DNA of 30,773 bases from JAGQRJ01 sp041402045 (GTDB lineage Bacteria; Planctomycetota; J058). A program made the position numbers and the translations under genes. The notes under the pieces were generated by a model. The model did not search any database. It saw only the letters and a program-made list of their open reading frames with translations, and was not told the origin of the DNA. The stretch covers positions 1 to 30,773 of the forward strand of contig JAWKSZ010000085.1 of NCBI GenBank assembly GCA_041402045.1. The letters run 5' to 3'. This document shows, one piece after another, positions 15,103 through 24,055 of the stretch (position 1 is the first letter of the stretch; the number at the start of each line of letters is the position of its first letter).

Positions 15103-16345
15103 CGAGACCAAGGTCCAGGCCGAGGAGCTGCGCTGCGGGAACTGCGGCGCGCCGTGGGAGCTGCGCGGCTTCACGCACTCCACCACCGTGGCCTGCGAGT
15201 ACTGCGGCGCGGTGATCGAGGCCAGCGGCGGCTCGTGGAAGGTCGTGCAGACCGTCGAGCGCAAGCACCAGGTGACCCCGCGCTTCCCCCTCGGCACCCG
15301 CGGCAAGCTCGACGGCGTGACCTGGGAGGTGATCGGCTGGCAGCGGCGCAAGGTCATGGGCTGGCCCGCGAGCTGGGAAGAGCACGTGTGCTTCAACCCC
15401 TACGAGGGCGTGCGCTACCTGCTCTACTCCGACGGGCACTGGGCCTGGGTCACCCCGCTCCCCGGGCGGCCCGCGGTGTTCGGGCGCAAGGCGCTCTACG
15501 CCGAGCAGAACTTCCGCCACTTCACCAAGGGCAAGGTCGTGGTCGACGAGGTCCTGGGCGAGTTCCCCTGGCAAGTGCGCCGGGGGGACGTGGCCGAGGC
15601 CAGCGACTACGTCGACCCGCCGCACATGCTCTCCTGCGAGACGTCGGAGGGCGAAGAGGTGTGGTCCAAGGGCCGCTACCTCGAGCGCGACGAGCTGGAG
15701 GCCGCCTTCGGCAAGCCCTCCCGCCAGCTGCGCAACCCGCGCGGGGTCTACCTCTGCCAGCCGAACCCCGACGGCGGCTCGGTCGCGTGGTACGGCCTGA
15801 CCCTCGGCGTCGCGCTCTGTGCGTGGTTCATGCTGACCCTGTTCTACGTGGCCTCCTGCGAGGGCAAGGTCGTGGGCACCTACACCGTGCCCCGCCAGGA
15901 CGAGCTCTCGGTCCCGGTCGAGATCGAGAGCGGGCGCCGGGTCACGACCCTCGAGATCTCCGGCAACGCCGGGGTCGACAACTCCTGGGCCTACGTGGAC
16001 ATGGCCCTGATCGGCCCCGTGGGCGAGGTCGAGCAGGGGCGCCCCATGGGCCTCGAGATCAGCTACTACCACGGCTACTCCGGCGGCGAGTCCTGGAGCG
16101 AGGGCTCTCAGAGCTCCACGACGGTGGTGGGCTCGATCCCCAACGGGAAGTACATCCTCCAGGCGCGGCAGCTGCCGGAGTCGCCCTACCCGGGCACGGT
16201 GCAGCTCACCCTGCGCCGGGACGTGGCCCTCGCGCGCTACCCGATCATCGCGCTGCTCCTGATCCTGGTGATCCCGGTGATCGTGATCGCGCGCTACTTC
16301 AGCTTCGAGAAGCGCCGCTGGGGCGAGAGCGACTACAGCTCGTGA
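15092..16345 (+). CDS. Membrane-anchored zinc-ribbon/DUF4178 protein
   Basis: 417 residues. An N-terminal zinc ribbon has Cys15, Cys18, Cys35 and Cys38 (CGNC and CEYC). DUF4178 occupies about 50-190 (KLDGVTWEVIGWQRR, FNPYEGVRYLLYSDGHWAWV). A membrane helix lies around WYGLTLGVALCAWFMLTLFY, followed by a predicted extracytoplasmic beta domain (about 255-380; SWAYVDMALIGPVGEVEQG, GSIPNGKYILQARQLP), then a second helix, YPIIALLLILVIPVIVIARYF (about 383-403), and a short charged tail. The topology places the DUF4178 domain in the cytosol and the beta domain outside. The ATG overlaps the upstream stop by 11 bases. It is paralogous in domain content to the preceding gene. Confidence 0.85.
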   Translation: MAGSETKVQAEELRCGNCGAPWELRGFTHSTTVACEYCGAVIEASGGSWKVVQTVERKHQVTPRFPLGTRGKLDGVTWEVIGWQRRKVMGWPASWEEHVCFNPYEGVRYLLYSDGHWAWVTPLPGRPAVFGRKALYAEQNFRHFTKGKVVVDEVLGEFPWQVRRGDVAEASDYVDPPHMLSCETSEGEEVWSKGRYLERDELEAAFGKPSRQLRNPRGVYLCQPNPDGGSVAWYGLTLGVALCAWFMLTLFYVASCEGKVVGTYTVPRQDELSVPVEIESGRRVTTLEISGNAGVDNSWAYVDMALIGPVGEVEQGRPMGLEISYYHGYSGGESWSEGSQSSTTVVGSIPNGKYILQARQLPESPYPGTVQLTLRRDVALARYPIIALLLILVIPVIVIARYFSFEKRRWGESDYSS

Positions 16346-16355
16346 AGGAGCTGCC

Positions 16356-16532
16356 GTGACGAAGATCGTATTCCTGAGCTGCCTGGGGCTGGCGGCGGCG
16401 ACCATGCTGGTCGCCGCGCCGAGCGGCTGGGGGGTGTCGAGCGTACGCCCCGAGCCCATGAAACAAGAGCGGAGCGTCCGCTCGGGAGCCCGGCGCACGA
16501 CGTTCGTGTGGCTCGGCTACGGAGGGAAATGA
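16356..16532 (+). CDS. Small secreted or membrane peptide, 58 residues
   Basis: Starts at a GTG 10 bases after the DUF4178 stop, with AAGGAG 6 bases upstream, and ends 1 base before the DUF350 ATG. The N-terminus MTKIVFLSCLGLAAATMLVA is a signal-peptide-like hydrophobic segment. The remainder is short and basic (KQERSVRSGARRTTFVWLGYG). The tight spacing on both sides and good ribosome-binding site support translation. No family recognised. It may be an envelope accessory peptide of the DUF4178/DUF350 cluster. Confidence 0.6.
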   Translation: MTKIVFLSCLGLAAATMLVAAPSGWGVSSVRPEPMKQERSVRSGARRTTFVWLGYGGK

Positions 16533-16533
16533 C

Positions 16534-16791
16534 ATGTCCATGCTGTGGTTCCTCGCGGAGGGCAAGTTCGCCCAGGACTGGGTGAACACCCACCAGCTCC
16601 TCAACTCGCTGGTCTACACCGGCGTCGGGGTGTTCGTGTTCGCCCTGGCCTTCTGGGTCATGGGCAAGGCGATCCCGTTCTCGGTGCGCAAGGAGATCGA
16701 GGAGGACCAGAACACCGCGCTGGGGATCATCATGGGCTCGGTGATCCTGGGCCTGGCGATCATCATCGCCGCGGCGGTCCACGGCGGTTGA
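16534..16791 (+). CDS. DUF350 membrane protein
   Basis: 85 residues with an excellent GGAGGG ribosome-binding site. It has two hydrophobic helices, SLVYTGVGVFVFALAFWVMG and GIIMGSVILGLAIIIAAAV, joined by a charged loop, IPFSVRKEIEEDQNTAL. The pattern of acidic loop followed by NTALG matches DUF350, the family of E. coli YjfL. Proteins with two copies of this unit are common; this one has a single copy. DUF350 genes accompany DUF4178 and spermidine-synthase-like genes in many genomes; function is unknown. It overlaps the next gene by 4 bases (TTGA). Confidence 0.85.
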   Translation: MSMLWFLAEGKFAQDWVNTHQLLNSLVYTGVGVFVFALAFWVMGKAIPFSVRKEIEEDQNTALGIIMGSVILGLAIIIAAAVHGG

Positions 16792-18392
16792 GCGCCCCGG
16801 CCGCAGGCGACGCCCCGCCCGCGCCGACCCCTGCTGCCCCGGACCCCGAGCCCTCGCCGGGCGGGGACCCGACCCTCGCCACCAGCGCGCTGTTCGCGGC
16901 GACCTTCGTCGTCGCCACCTGCGGGCTCGTCTACGAGCTGGTGGCCGGGGCCATGGGCAGCTACCTGCTCGGCGACTCGATCACCCAGTTCTCGCTGGTG
17001 ATCGGCGTCTACCTGACCTTCATGGGGGTCGGGTCCTACGTCTCGCGCTACCTCCCGGGCACGAACCTGCTCGCGCGCTTCGTGCAGGTCGAGGTCGCGG
17101 TGGGCCTCCTGGGCGGGCTCTCGGCCCTGGGCCTGCTCGCGAGCTACGCCCTCCTGGGCGTGGTCCGCCCGCCCCTGTTCGGGGTCGTGGCCGGCGTGGG
17201 GACCCTGGTCGGGCTCGAGATCCCCGTGCTCATGCGCGTGCTCAAGGACGAGCTGAGCTTCGCCGAGCTCGTGGCCCGGGTCCTGGCCTTCGACTACCTG
17301 GGGGCGCTGGCCGCGAGCCTGTTGTTCCCCCTGCTCTGCGTGCCGCTCCTGGGCCTGACCCGGACCGCGGTCCTGTTCGGGCTGTTCAACACCGGGCTGG
17401 CCCTGATCCTGAGCCTCTCCTTCCGCGACCAGCTCGGTCCGCGCGCGCGCGCCCTGGCGGGGCAGGCGCTCGTGGCCTCGGGGATCCTGGTGGCCGTCGG
17501 GCTCGGCGCCGAGCGCGTGACCCTGGTGCTCGAGCAGCAGCTCTACGAGGGCACGATCCTGTTCCACCGCCAGTCGCCCTACCAGAAGGTGGTCGTCACC
17601 CGCTGGCGTGACGACGTGCGCCTGCTGCTCGACGGGCACCTCCAGTTCTCGAGCAAGGACGAGGCGCGCTACCACGAGGCGCTGGTGCACCCTGCGGTGG
17701 CCAGCCTGGGGACCCCGCTGCGCCGGGCGCTGGTGCTGGGCGGCGGCGACGGCATGGCCCTGCGCGAGCTCCTGCGCTACCCGCAGCTGGAGCAGGTGAC
17801 CCTCGTGGACCTCGACCCCGAGGTCACGCGCCTGTTCACCGAGGAGCCGCTCCTGCGCGCGCTGAACCGGGACAGCTACCACGACCCCCGGGTCGAGGCG
17901 CACAACGCCGACGCGCTGCCCTGGCTCGAGGCGCGCGACGACGTGTTCGACCTGATCGTGGTCGACTTCCCCGACCCGCGCAGCTACTCGCTGAACAAGC
18001 TCTACACCCGCTCGTTCTACCGCCTGCTCTCGCGGCACCTCGCCCAGAGCGGGTCCCTCGTGGTCCAGGCGACCTCGCCCTACCTCGCGCCCCGGGCGTT
18101 CTGGTGTATCGCGACCACGATCGAGGACGCGGGCTTCCGCGTGTCCCCGTTCCACGCCCACGTGCCGAGCTTCGGCGACTGGGGCTTCGTGCTCGCCACG
18201 CCCCAGGACAAGGGCCCGCCGCAGACCCTGGCGCCGGTCGAGGGCCTGAGCTTCCTCGACGACGCGACCCTGCGCTCGCTGTTCGTGTTCCCCGCGGACC
18301 AGCCCCGGCTCGAGCTCGAGGTCAACCGCCTGCACGACCCGGTGCTCGTGGGCTACCACGAGACCGACTGGCGCAACTCCGTCGGCGAGTAG
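16788..18392 (+). CDS. Membrane-bound spermidine synthase-like aminopropyltransferase
   Basis: 534 residues from a TTG overlapping the DUF350 stop. A proline-rich leader is followed by about six membrane helices (about 33-240), including ATSALFAATFVVATCGLVYE. The C-terminal half is a spermidine-synthase-type SAM-binding domain: QKVVVTRW, LDGHLQFSSKDEARYHEALV, the glycine loop LVLGGGDGMALREL (316-329), VDLDPEV (340-346) and VVDFPDP (391-397), where soluble enzymes usually read DSTDP. The signature suggests transfer of an aminopropyl or related group using decarboxylated SAM, but no SAM decarboxylase gene is present and the true acceptor is unknown. It is the last gene of the DUF4178/DUF350 cluster. 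Confidence 0.85.
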   Translation: MSAPAAGDAPPAPTPAAPDPEPSPGGDPTLATSALFAATFVVATCGLVYELVAGAMGSYLLGDSITQFSLVIGVYLTFMGVGSYVSRYLPGTNLLARFVQVEVAVGLLGGLSALGLLASYALLGVVRPPLFGVVAGVGTLVGLEIPVLMRVLKDELSFAELVARVLAFDYLGALAASLLFPLLCVPLLGLTRTAVLFGLFNTGLALILSLSFRDQLGPRARALAGQALVASGILVAVGLGAERVTLVLEQQLYEGTILFHRQSPYQKVVVTRWRDDVRLLLDGHLQFSSKDEARYHEALVHPAVASLGTPLRRALVLGGGDGMALRELLRYPQLEQVTLVDLDPEVTRLFTEEPLLRALNRDSYHDPRVEAHNADALPWLEARDDVFDLIVVDFPDPRSYSLNKLYTRSFYRLLSRHLAQSGSLVVQATSPYLAPRAFWCIATTIEDAGFRVSPFHAHVPSFGDWGFVLATPQDKGPPQTLAPVEGLSFLDDATLRSLFVFPADQPRLELEVNRLHDPVLVGYHETDWRNSVGE

Positions 18393-18398
18393 CCGCTG

Positions 18399-21300
18399 CT
18401 ATTCGGGGGGCAAGCGCTCGAGGCGAGCGCGGGCCAAACCGTGCTCCATGAAGTCCCGCTGCTCCTCGACGAGGGCGGCGCGGTAGTGCGCGCGTGCCTC
18501 CTGGGGGTGCCCGCCGCGCTCGGCGCGGCAACCTAGGTAGAAGTGGGCCTCGCAGCGACGGCCCTTGGCGTGTGCCGGCTCCGCCTCGGCGCGCTGGAGC
18601 AACGCCTCGGGGGCCAGGTCCCCCAGCCAGGCCTGGCACAGCGCGCTGGCCCAATGTCCACCAGGCTTCGCGGCGAACTCGCGCACGAACTCCTCCGGGC
18701 CACCCGCGGCGGCGAGGAGCAGCGCGGCGTAGGCGTCGTGGGGCGCGGCGATCTCCAGGTCGGGGATCGCCTCGGCGTCGCGGCCCAGGGTCAGGTAGAT
18801 CTCGGCCCGTCCGCTGCGCACGTCCGTGTCGTGAGGGCTCGCGCCCACGGCGACGGTGTAGTCTTGTAGCGCGCCCTCGGCGTCGCCCCGTTCGAAGCGC
18901 AGGACCGCGCGGTTGCAGCGGGCCAACGCCAGCGTCGGGCGCAGCTCCAGGGCCCGGTCGTAGTGCTCGAGGGCCTGGTCGACGTTCCCCGCCCGCTGCT
19001 CGAGGAAGCCCAGGTTGTTATGAGCCATGGCCTCGTTCGGCTGGAGCGCGAGCACGCGCTGGAAAGCGGCGCGCGCTTGCCCCGCGTCGCCGAGGGCTGC
19101 GTTGATCGCGCCGTGCAGGTTCCAGGCCTTCCAGTCTGCCTCGTCGACGCGGATCGCGCGTCGGGAATACTCGAGCGCCCGCGCGGGGTCGCCCAGGTGC
19201 TCGTAGTGGATCGTGGCCAGCTTCAGCAGGGCCAGGGGCTGACGGGGGGCTTGCTTCAGGACGTCCTCGAGCAGACCCCGGGCGGCGAGCACGTCGCCGG
19301 CCGCCAGGGCGCGCTCGGCCTGGGCCAGTGGGTCGCCCTCCAGCACCTGGGCGTCGCCGGGGCGAAAGCCGAAGGCCTTGCTCAGGGTCAGGTGCAGGAG
19401 CTTGACCTCCGCGGACGAGGTCCCTGCCCGGCGGACGACCGCGTCATAGTCGGCCCAGGCAGCGTCCTCGTCGCCGGCAGAGGCGTGGAGCCGCGCGCGC
19501 ACGAGGAGCCCAGGGATCCAGGTCGGGTGGGCGCGCAGCGCGAGCGCGACCTGCTCCTCGGCTTCTTCGAGGCGCCCGCTGGTCACCAGGAGCTGCGCGT
19601 AGATCAGGCGCCCGTGCCGGTTCTGAGGCGCGTTGGCGAGCAGCGCCCGCAGCCGCGCCTCGGCCTGGTTGATCCGCCCGAGCTGGAGCTCGCCCAGGGC
19701 CATGAGCTCCAGCAGCTCGGGATTGGGCCCCGCGCTCAGGCCCTCCTCTCCCAGGTGCAGCGCCACCTCCGGCCGGTTCTGTGAGAGGGCGACGAAGGCG
19801 CTGAGCTCCATTCCAAGGGACGAGCTGCGTGAGAGGGCCGTGAGCCAAAGCGCGCATTGCTCGGCGAGCGCCCAGTTTCCGACCTTGGCCGCCGCGGTGC
19901 CCACGGTCCCCAAACCCTCCATGAGCATGGGTAGCTCTTCGAGGGCCCGCGGCTTCTTCTCGAACCCGTTGAACTCTCCAGCGCGAGCGACGACCGCCGC
20001 GAACTGCAGGCGATTCGCCAGGTCGCGGAGCTCGATCGCCAGCCGGGTGTAGGGGCGGACCTGTTCAGGGTCGAGGGCACGCAGGTAGCGGGTCGTGGTG
20101 TCGAGGTCTCCCAGCTCGGCGGCGAGGTAGCAGCGGGCTACCGTCAGCGCCTGCGAGTCCTCCTGGGCCGTCGCGCGCGCGAGCTCGTCGGCGTCCGCGA
20201 AGCGCTCGGCGCGCGCGAGCTCGACGATCAGGGCTGCTGCGTCCTCAGGGGCGAGGTAGCGCGCGTGCTCGACTCGCGCGAAGGCCTGGAGCTCCCCGCG
20301 CAGGACCCCTCGGGCGGCAGCGCGGCGCAGCCGGGCGTAGATCGCCTCTAGATACTCGGGGTGCACGTCCCGCACCAGCAGCTCGCGAGCTGGGGTGATC
20401 ACACGCAGCTCGTCCTCGACGTGGGCCAGGTAGCGGATCAGCGCCGCTCGCTGCCGAGGGTCCGAGTGGTCCCGGAGCTGGGCCACGGCGGAGGCGACCA
20501 CCTCGGCGCGGATCGTCGCGTCCCCGAGCTGTTGCTGCGCCGCGGCGACCTCGGTATCCCAGGCGTTCGCCGCGACCAGGCGGTTGTCCACCTGGCCGTA
20601 CTTGCGCACCAGGCGCGCGTCGACCCGTCGGCGGCCCCGCTCCAGCAACGCCGCGTCGGCGGGGCTCGTGGGGGTACCCAGCGCTTCCCACGTGCGCTCC
20701 CAGGCCGCAGGCAACGCGCTCAGGTCGTCGCGCTCACCCGGCTGAGCGCGGGCGAACTCGGCGACCCGCGCGCGGGTTACGGAGTGCAGTTGCACGTCGA
20801 AGCGCTCGAGGTCGCTCACGAGGAACTCCACCAGTTCGGGGGTCACGTCCCTGGAGAGCTCGTGGACCGCCCGCTCCCGCCACCCAGGCCGAAGGTTGTT
20901 CGTGAGCTCCGCAAGCACGGCGCGGGCGTGCTCGACCGGCTTGGCGCGCACGCGGCTCAGCGCGGCGCGAGTCTCCGCGACCCGCTCGGGGAGGGCCGCG
21001 GTCTCCTCGGCCAACGCGATCCCGCGCTCTGCGAGGACCAACTGCTTGCCTGCGAGGGCTGCCTCTGCCAGGGCCAGCGCGGCGTTGCAACTGGCTGTGG
21101 CGGCCGCGGGGTCGTCCGGGGCGAGGGCGTAGTACTGTTGCGCGGCGTTCAGGGCCTCCAGCGCCGCCGCCAGGCGCTGCTCGTCGCCTGCTTTGGGGTC
21201 CACGCCGTCGAGCGCCGCGAGGGCGGCCTGGGCGCGCTGGCGGTGCTCGGTCACGAGGCTCGCGCGGGCGTCGTCCTGGGCGCGGGCTCGCTCGCGGATC

Positions 21301-22733
21301 ACGTAGACCGCGGCGCCCGCTCCGCCGACGACGAGGACCAGGGACGAGACGGCCAGGGTCCAGGCCACGGCGCGGTTGCGGCGGGCCCACTTGCGCAGGC
21401 GGCCCACGGGCCCGGTGGGGCGGGCCTCGATCGGCTCGTCGGCGAGGTAGCGCGCGAGGTCGTCGGCCAGCGCCTGGGCCGTGGGGTAGCGCGCGTCCGG
21501 CTCCTTCTCGAGGCAGGTCAGGCAGATCGTGTCCAGGTCGCGGTCGATCCCCTTGACCCGCTTGCGCGGGGGCACGACCTCCTTGGTCAGCACCGCGGTG
21601 AGCACGTTGGTGATGTTCAGACCGGTGAACGGGGGCTGGCCGGTGAGCGCGTGGTAGAGGGTCGCGCCCAGGGAGTAGACGTCGCTGCGGCGGTCGATCA
21701 GGTCGGTCTCGCCCCCGGCTTGCTCGGGGGGCATGTAGCTCGGGGTGCCCATGACGTTGCCGGTCACGGTCAGGTTCTTGGCGCCGCCGCCCACGTCCTT
21801 GGCGAGGCCGAAGTCGGTGAGCAGGGGCGTGCCGTCGCTCCCACGGATCAGGACGTTGTGGGGCTTGAGGTCGCGGTGCAGCACGCTCTGGCGGTGGGCG
21901 TAGGCCAGGGCCTGGGCCAGGGGCAGCAGGACGCGGGCGGCCTCCCGGGCCGGGAGCGTGCCGCCGGTCTGGATCCGCTCGAGCAGGCTCTGGCCCTCGA
22001 CGAAGTCCATGGCGAAGTAGTAGCGCCCGCGCTGGTCCACGCCGTCCTGGTGGATCTGCACGATGTTCGGGTGCTGCAGGCGCCCGGCGACCTGGGCCTC
22101 GAGCTTGAAGCGCTCGATCGCCTCGGGGCTCAGGTCGCTCCCCGGCAGGAGCAGCTTGAGCGCGACCAGGCGCTCGAGGCTCGGGTGGCGCGCGAGGTCG
22201 ACCACGCCCACACCGCCGCGGGCGATCTCGCGCACGACCTCGAAGTCCCCGATCCGCTCGGCCGCGCCGGGCTGCTCGCGGGAGAGCGAGTTCTCGAGGA
22301 GGCCCGGCGCGGGGGCAGGCAGGGTCCCGCCGGAGCGGCCTGCGGGGGGAGGCGGGGTGAGCAGGGTCGCGCCCTGGGCGAAGTCCGGGGGCGGCGTGGG
22401 CAGGGTCACGCCGTGGGCGACGTTCGGCGGGGGCGCCGGCAGGGTCCGGCCGGGGGCGGGGTGAGCGGGGAGCGTGACCGGGACGGTGTCGCCGGGCGGC
22501 GGGAGCGCCACGGTGGCGCCGACCCCCGAGCTCGAGCTGCCGCGCTGCGCCGCCTGGTAGACCTGGGTCAGGTGCGCGCGCTGGTGCGGGGCGAGCTGCG
22601 GGGCCAGGGCGGCGAGCGCGCTTGGCGCGCGTCCGCTCGCGGCCAGCGCGCGCGCCTGCTGCACCTGCTCCGGCGTCACGACCCGGTGCTCCAGCGCGTA
22701 GCGCAGGGCGTGCTCTTCGGGGGTGGCGTTCAC
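18399..22733 (-). CDS. Receptor-like Ser/Thr protein kinase with C-terminal TPR repeats
   Basis: 1444 residues. The N-terminal helical segment (1-65; EEHALRYALEHRVVTPEQV) is typical of planctomycete kinases. A Thr-Leu-Pro/poly-Pro repeat linker (about 86-143) follows, then a complete kinase domain: glycine loop ARGGVG (171-176), Lys193, HRDLKPHN (286-293), DFG (307-309) and GTPSYMPPEQ (329-338), so it should be active. After TLAVSSLVLVVGGAGAAVYV, a membrane helix, comes a long extracytoplasmic helical region with clear TPRs near the end (NEAMAHNNLGFLEQRAGNVD and neighbours). The GTG at 22733 overlaps the likely end of the upstream transporter gene (GTGA). A longer start at 22802 is possible. 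It converges on the spermidine-synthase-like gene. Confidence 0.9.
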   Translation of the reverse strand: MNATPEEHALRYALEHRVVTPEQVQQARALAASGRAPSALAALAPQLAPHQRAHLTQVYQAAQRGSSSSGVGATVALPPPGDTVPVTLPAHPAPGRTLPAPPPNVAHGVTLPTPPPDFAQGATLLTPPPPAGRSGGTLPAPAPGLLENSLSREQPGAAERIGDFEVVREIARGGVGVVDLARHPSLERLVALKLLLPGSDLSPEAIERFKLEAQVAGRLQHPNIVQIHQDGVDQRGRYYFAMDFVEGQSLLERIQTGGTLPAREAARVLLPLAQALAYAHRQSVLHRDLKPHNVLIRGSDGTPLLTDFGLAKDVGGGAKNLTVTGNVMGTPSYMPPEQAGGETDLIDRRSDVYSLGATLYHALTGQPPFTGLNITNVLTAVLTKEVVPPRKRVKGIDRDLDTICLTCLEKEPDARYPTAQALADDLARYLADEPIEARPTGPVGRLRKWARRNRAVAWTLAVSSLVLVVGGAGAAVYVIRERARAQDDARASLVTEHRQRAQAALAALDGVDPKAGDEQRLAAALEALNAAQQYYALAPDDPAAATASCNAALALAEAALAGKQLVLAERGIALAEETAALPERVAETRAALSRVRAKPVEHARAVLAELTNNLRPGWRERAVHELSRDVTPELVEFLVSDLERFDVQLHSVTRARVAEFARAQPGERDDLSALPAAWERTWEALGTPTSPADAALLERGRRRVDARLVRKYGQVDNRLVAANAWDTEVAAAQQQLGDATIRAEVVASAVAQLRDHSDPRQRAALIRYLAHVEDELRVITPARELLVRDVHPEYLEAIYARLRRAAARGVLRGELQAFARVEHARYLAPEDAAALIVELARAERFADADELARATAQEDSQALTVARCYLAAELGDLDTTTRYLRALDPEQVRPYTRLAIELRDLANRLQFAAVVARAGEFNGFEKKPRALEELPMLMEGLGTVGTAAAKVGNWALAEQCALWLTALSRSSSLGMELSAFVALSQNRPEVALHLGEEGLSAGPNPELLELMALGELQLGRINQAEARLRALLANAPQNRHGRLIYAQLLVTSGRLEEAEEQVALALRAHPTWIPGLLVRARLHASAGDEDAAWADYDAVVRRAGTSSAEVKLLHLTLSKAFGFRPGDAQVLEGDPLAQAERALAAGDVLAARGLLEDVLKQAPRQPLALLKLATIHYEHLGDPARALEYSRRAIRVDEADWKAWNLHGAINAALGDAGQARAAFQRVLALQPNEAMAHNNLGFLEQRAGNVDQALEHYDRALELRPTLALARCNRAVLRFERGDAEGALQDYTVAVGASPHDTDVRSGRAEIYLTLGRDAEAIPDLEIAAPHDAYAALLLAAAGGPEEFVREFAAKPGGHWASALCQAWLGDLAPEALLQRAEAEPAHAKGRRCEAHFYLGCRAERGGHPQEARAHYRAALVEEQRDFMEHGLARARLERLPPE

Positions 22734-23937
22734 CCGGGCACTATGGCGTCGGGGCCGCGTCCGGGCCAGCGCCCACACCTGCTCGGCCAGGGTCCAGGCC
22801 ACGAGGACGCGCAGGCTAGCGCCGCGACCAGCGCGAACAGGGTCGCGTCGCCCTGGGCGTCGGCCAGCGCCCCGCAGAGCGGGGTCAGGCAGAGAGCTCG
22901 CACGCGCTCCAGAGCGCGGTGAACAGGGTCAGCGCCGACCCGCGCCAGGCCGGGTCGACGCGGGTCACGACCTGGCCCGTGAGCACGGGAAGCAGTAGCC
23001 GTGGCCGAGCCCGGCCATGAGCCCGGCGACCTGGAACCAGCCCGGGGTGGCGGCCCAGGTCACGATCACGAACCCGACGCAGTAGGAGCCCAGCGCCGGG
23101 GCGACCAGGTTGTGCGGCCCGACCCGGTCCGGCACGCGACTGCCGAGGAGGCGCACGGCGATCGCGCCGGCGGCGTAGGTCAGCCACACCCCGGCGGAGG
23201 ACTCGATCCCGCGGGCCTTGGCGCTCACGGTCACGAAGGTCATGAACACCGCGACGAGGGAGGCGAACACCACGCTCGCCAACCACACTGGCGCGAGGGA
23301 GCGCACGGCCAGCGCCGCGAACACGCCTTGGCCCTCGACCTGGGGGCCAGGGCCGTGGCGCGCGGGCTCGCGCAGGAGCGCCAGCGGCACGAGGGAGGCC
23401 ACGATCACGACCCCCACCAGGGGGAAGTAGCTGCGCAGCTCGGGGGCCTGGAGGCCCAGGGCCTGCACCAGGGGGTTCAGCGCCATGGGCAACAGCCCGG
23501 CGATCCCGAACAGGGCCAGGCCCTCGGTGCGGCGGTGGCTGGGGATCAGGTCCGAGGCGAAGGCGAAGTAGCCCGAGAACAGGGCCCCGGCCCCCACGCC
23601 GTAGAGCAGGCGCGCCGCCCACAGCGTCGGGCCCAGGTCGCGCACGAGGCCCATGCTCAAGGCCCGAGGGCCAGGCACACGGTCCCGACCACCAGGCGTG
23701 CGCCGGCGGCCCCAGCGGTCGAGGAGACCGCGACCAGCGGGCGGCAGCAGAGCCCGGCCAGCGCCGGCGGCTGCTGATGCAGCCGATCTGGGCGTGGGAC
23801 GCGCCCAGGTGCTCGAGGTAGAGCAGGAGCAAGAGCAGCGAGCTGTAGCCCAAGGCCTGCAGGAGCTGCCCGCTGATCAGGAGCATGAACGCAGGGGTGA
23901 ACAGAGGCGCTCGGAGGCGGGGGCGGTCAAGGCGCAA
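22730..23937 (-). pseudogene. MFS transporter, broken by several frameshifts
   Basis: Pieces of one 12-helix transporter lie in different frames: FMLLISGQLLQALGYSSLLL (helix 1, 23937 frame), then RLLYGVGAGALFSGYFAFAS through GWFQVAGLMAGLGHGYCFP (23678-22990), then VLTGQVVTRVDPAWRGSAL, then CGALADAQGDATLFALVAAL. At least four shifts are needed, near 23770, 23690, 22990 and 22890. GFQVA-type and DRWGRRR segments fit the major facilitator superfamily. The natural stop may be the TGA at 22732-22730, overlapping the kinase start. The TTG at 23937 touches a TAGACT box, so an ATG at 23886 is an alternative start. Either a decaying gene or an error-prone stretch; substrate unknown. Confidence 0.7.
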
Positions 23938-23943
23938 AGTCTA
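23938..23943 (-). promoter_or_regulatory. Candidate -10 box (TAGACT, minus strand)
   Basis: TAGACT on the minus strand directly abuts the TTG at 23937. If it is a true -10 element, transcription starts after that TTG and the transporter must begin downstream. The same hexamer precedes the aminotransferase gene. Confidence 0.3.
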
Positions 23944-24014
23944 CTCGCGCGCCTGGGCGTCGGCGCGGGTCGGGGGGACCCCGCGGTCGCCTGGGATTCC
24001 GTGTGCAGAGGGGT

Positions 24015-24020
24015 TAGGCT
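24015..24020 (+). promoter_or_regulatory. Candidate -10 box (TAGGCT)
   Basis: TAGGCT lies 35 bases before the ATG at 24056 in the short gap between divergent genes. Confidence 0.3.
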
Positions 24021-24055
24021 ACCCGGCAAGGGATGGTTCCCCACTGGAGCGGCGC

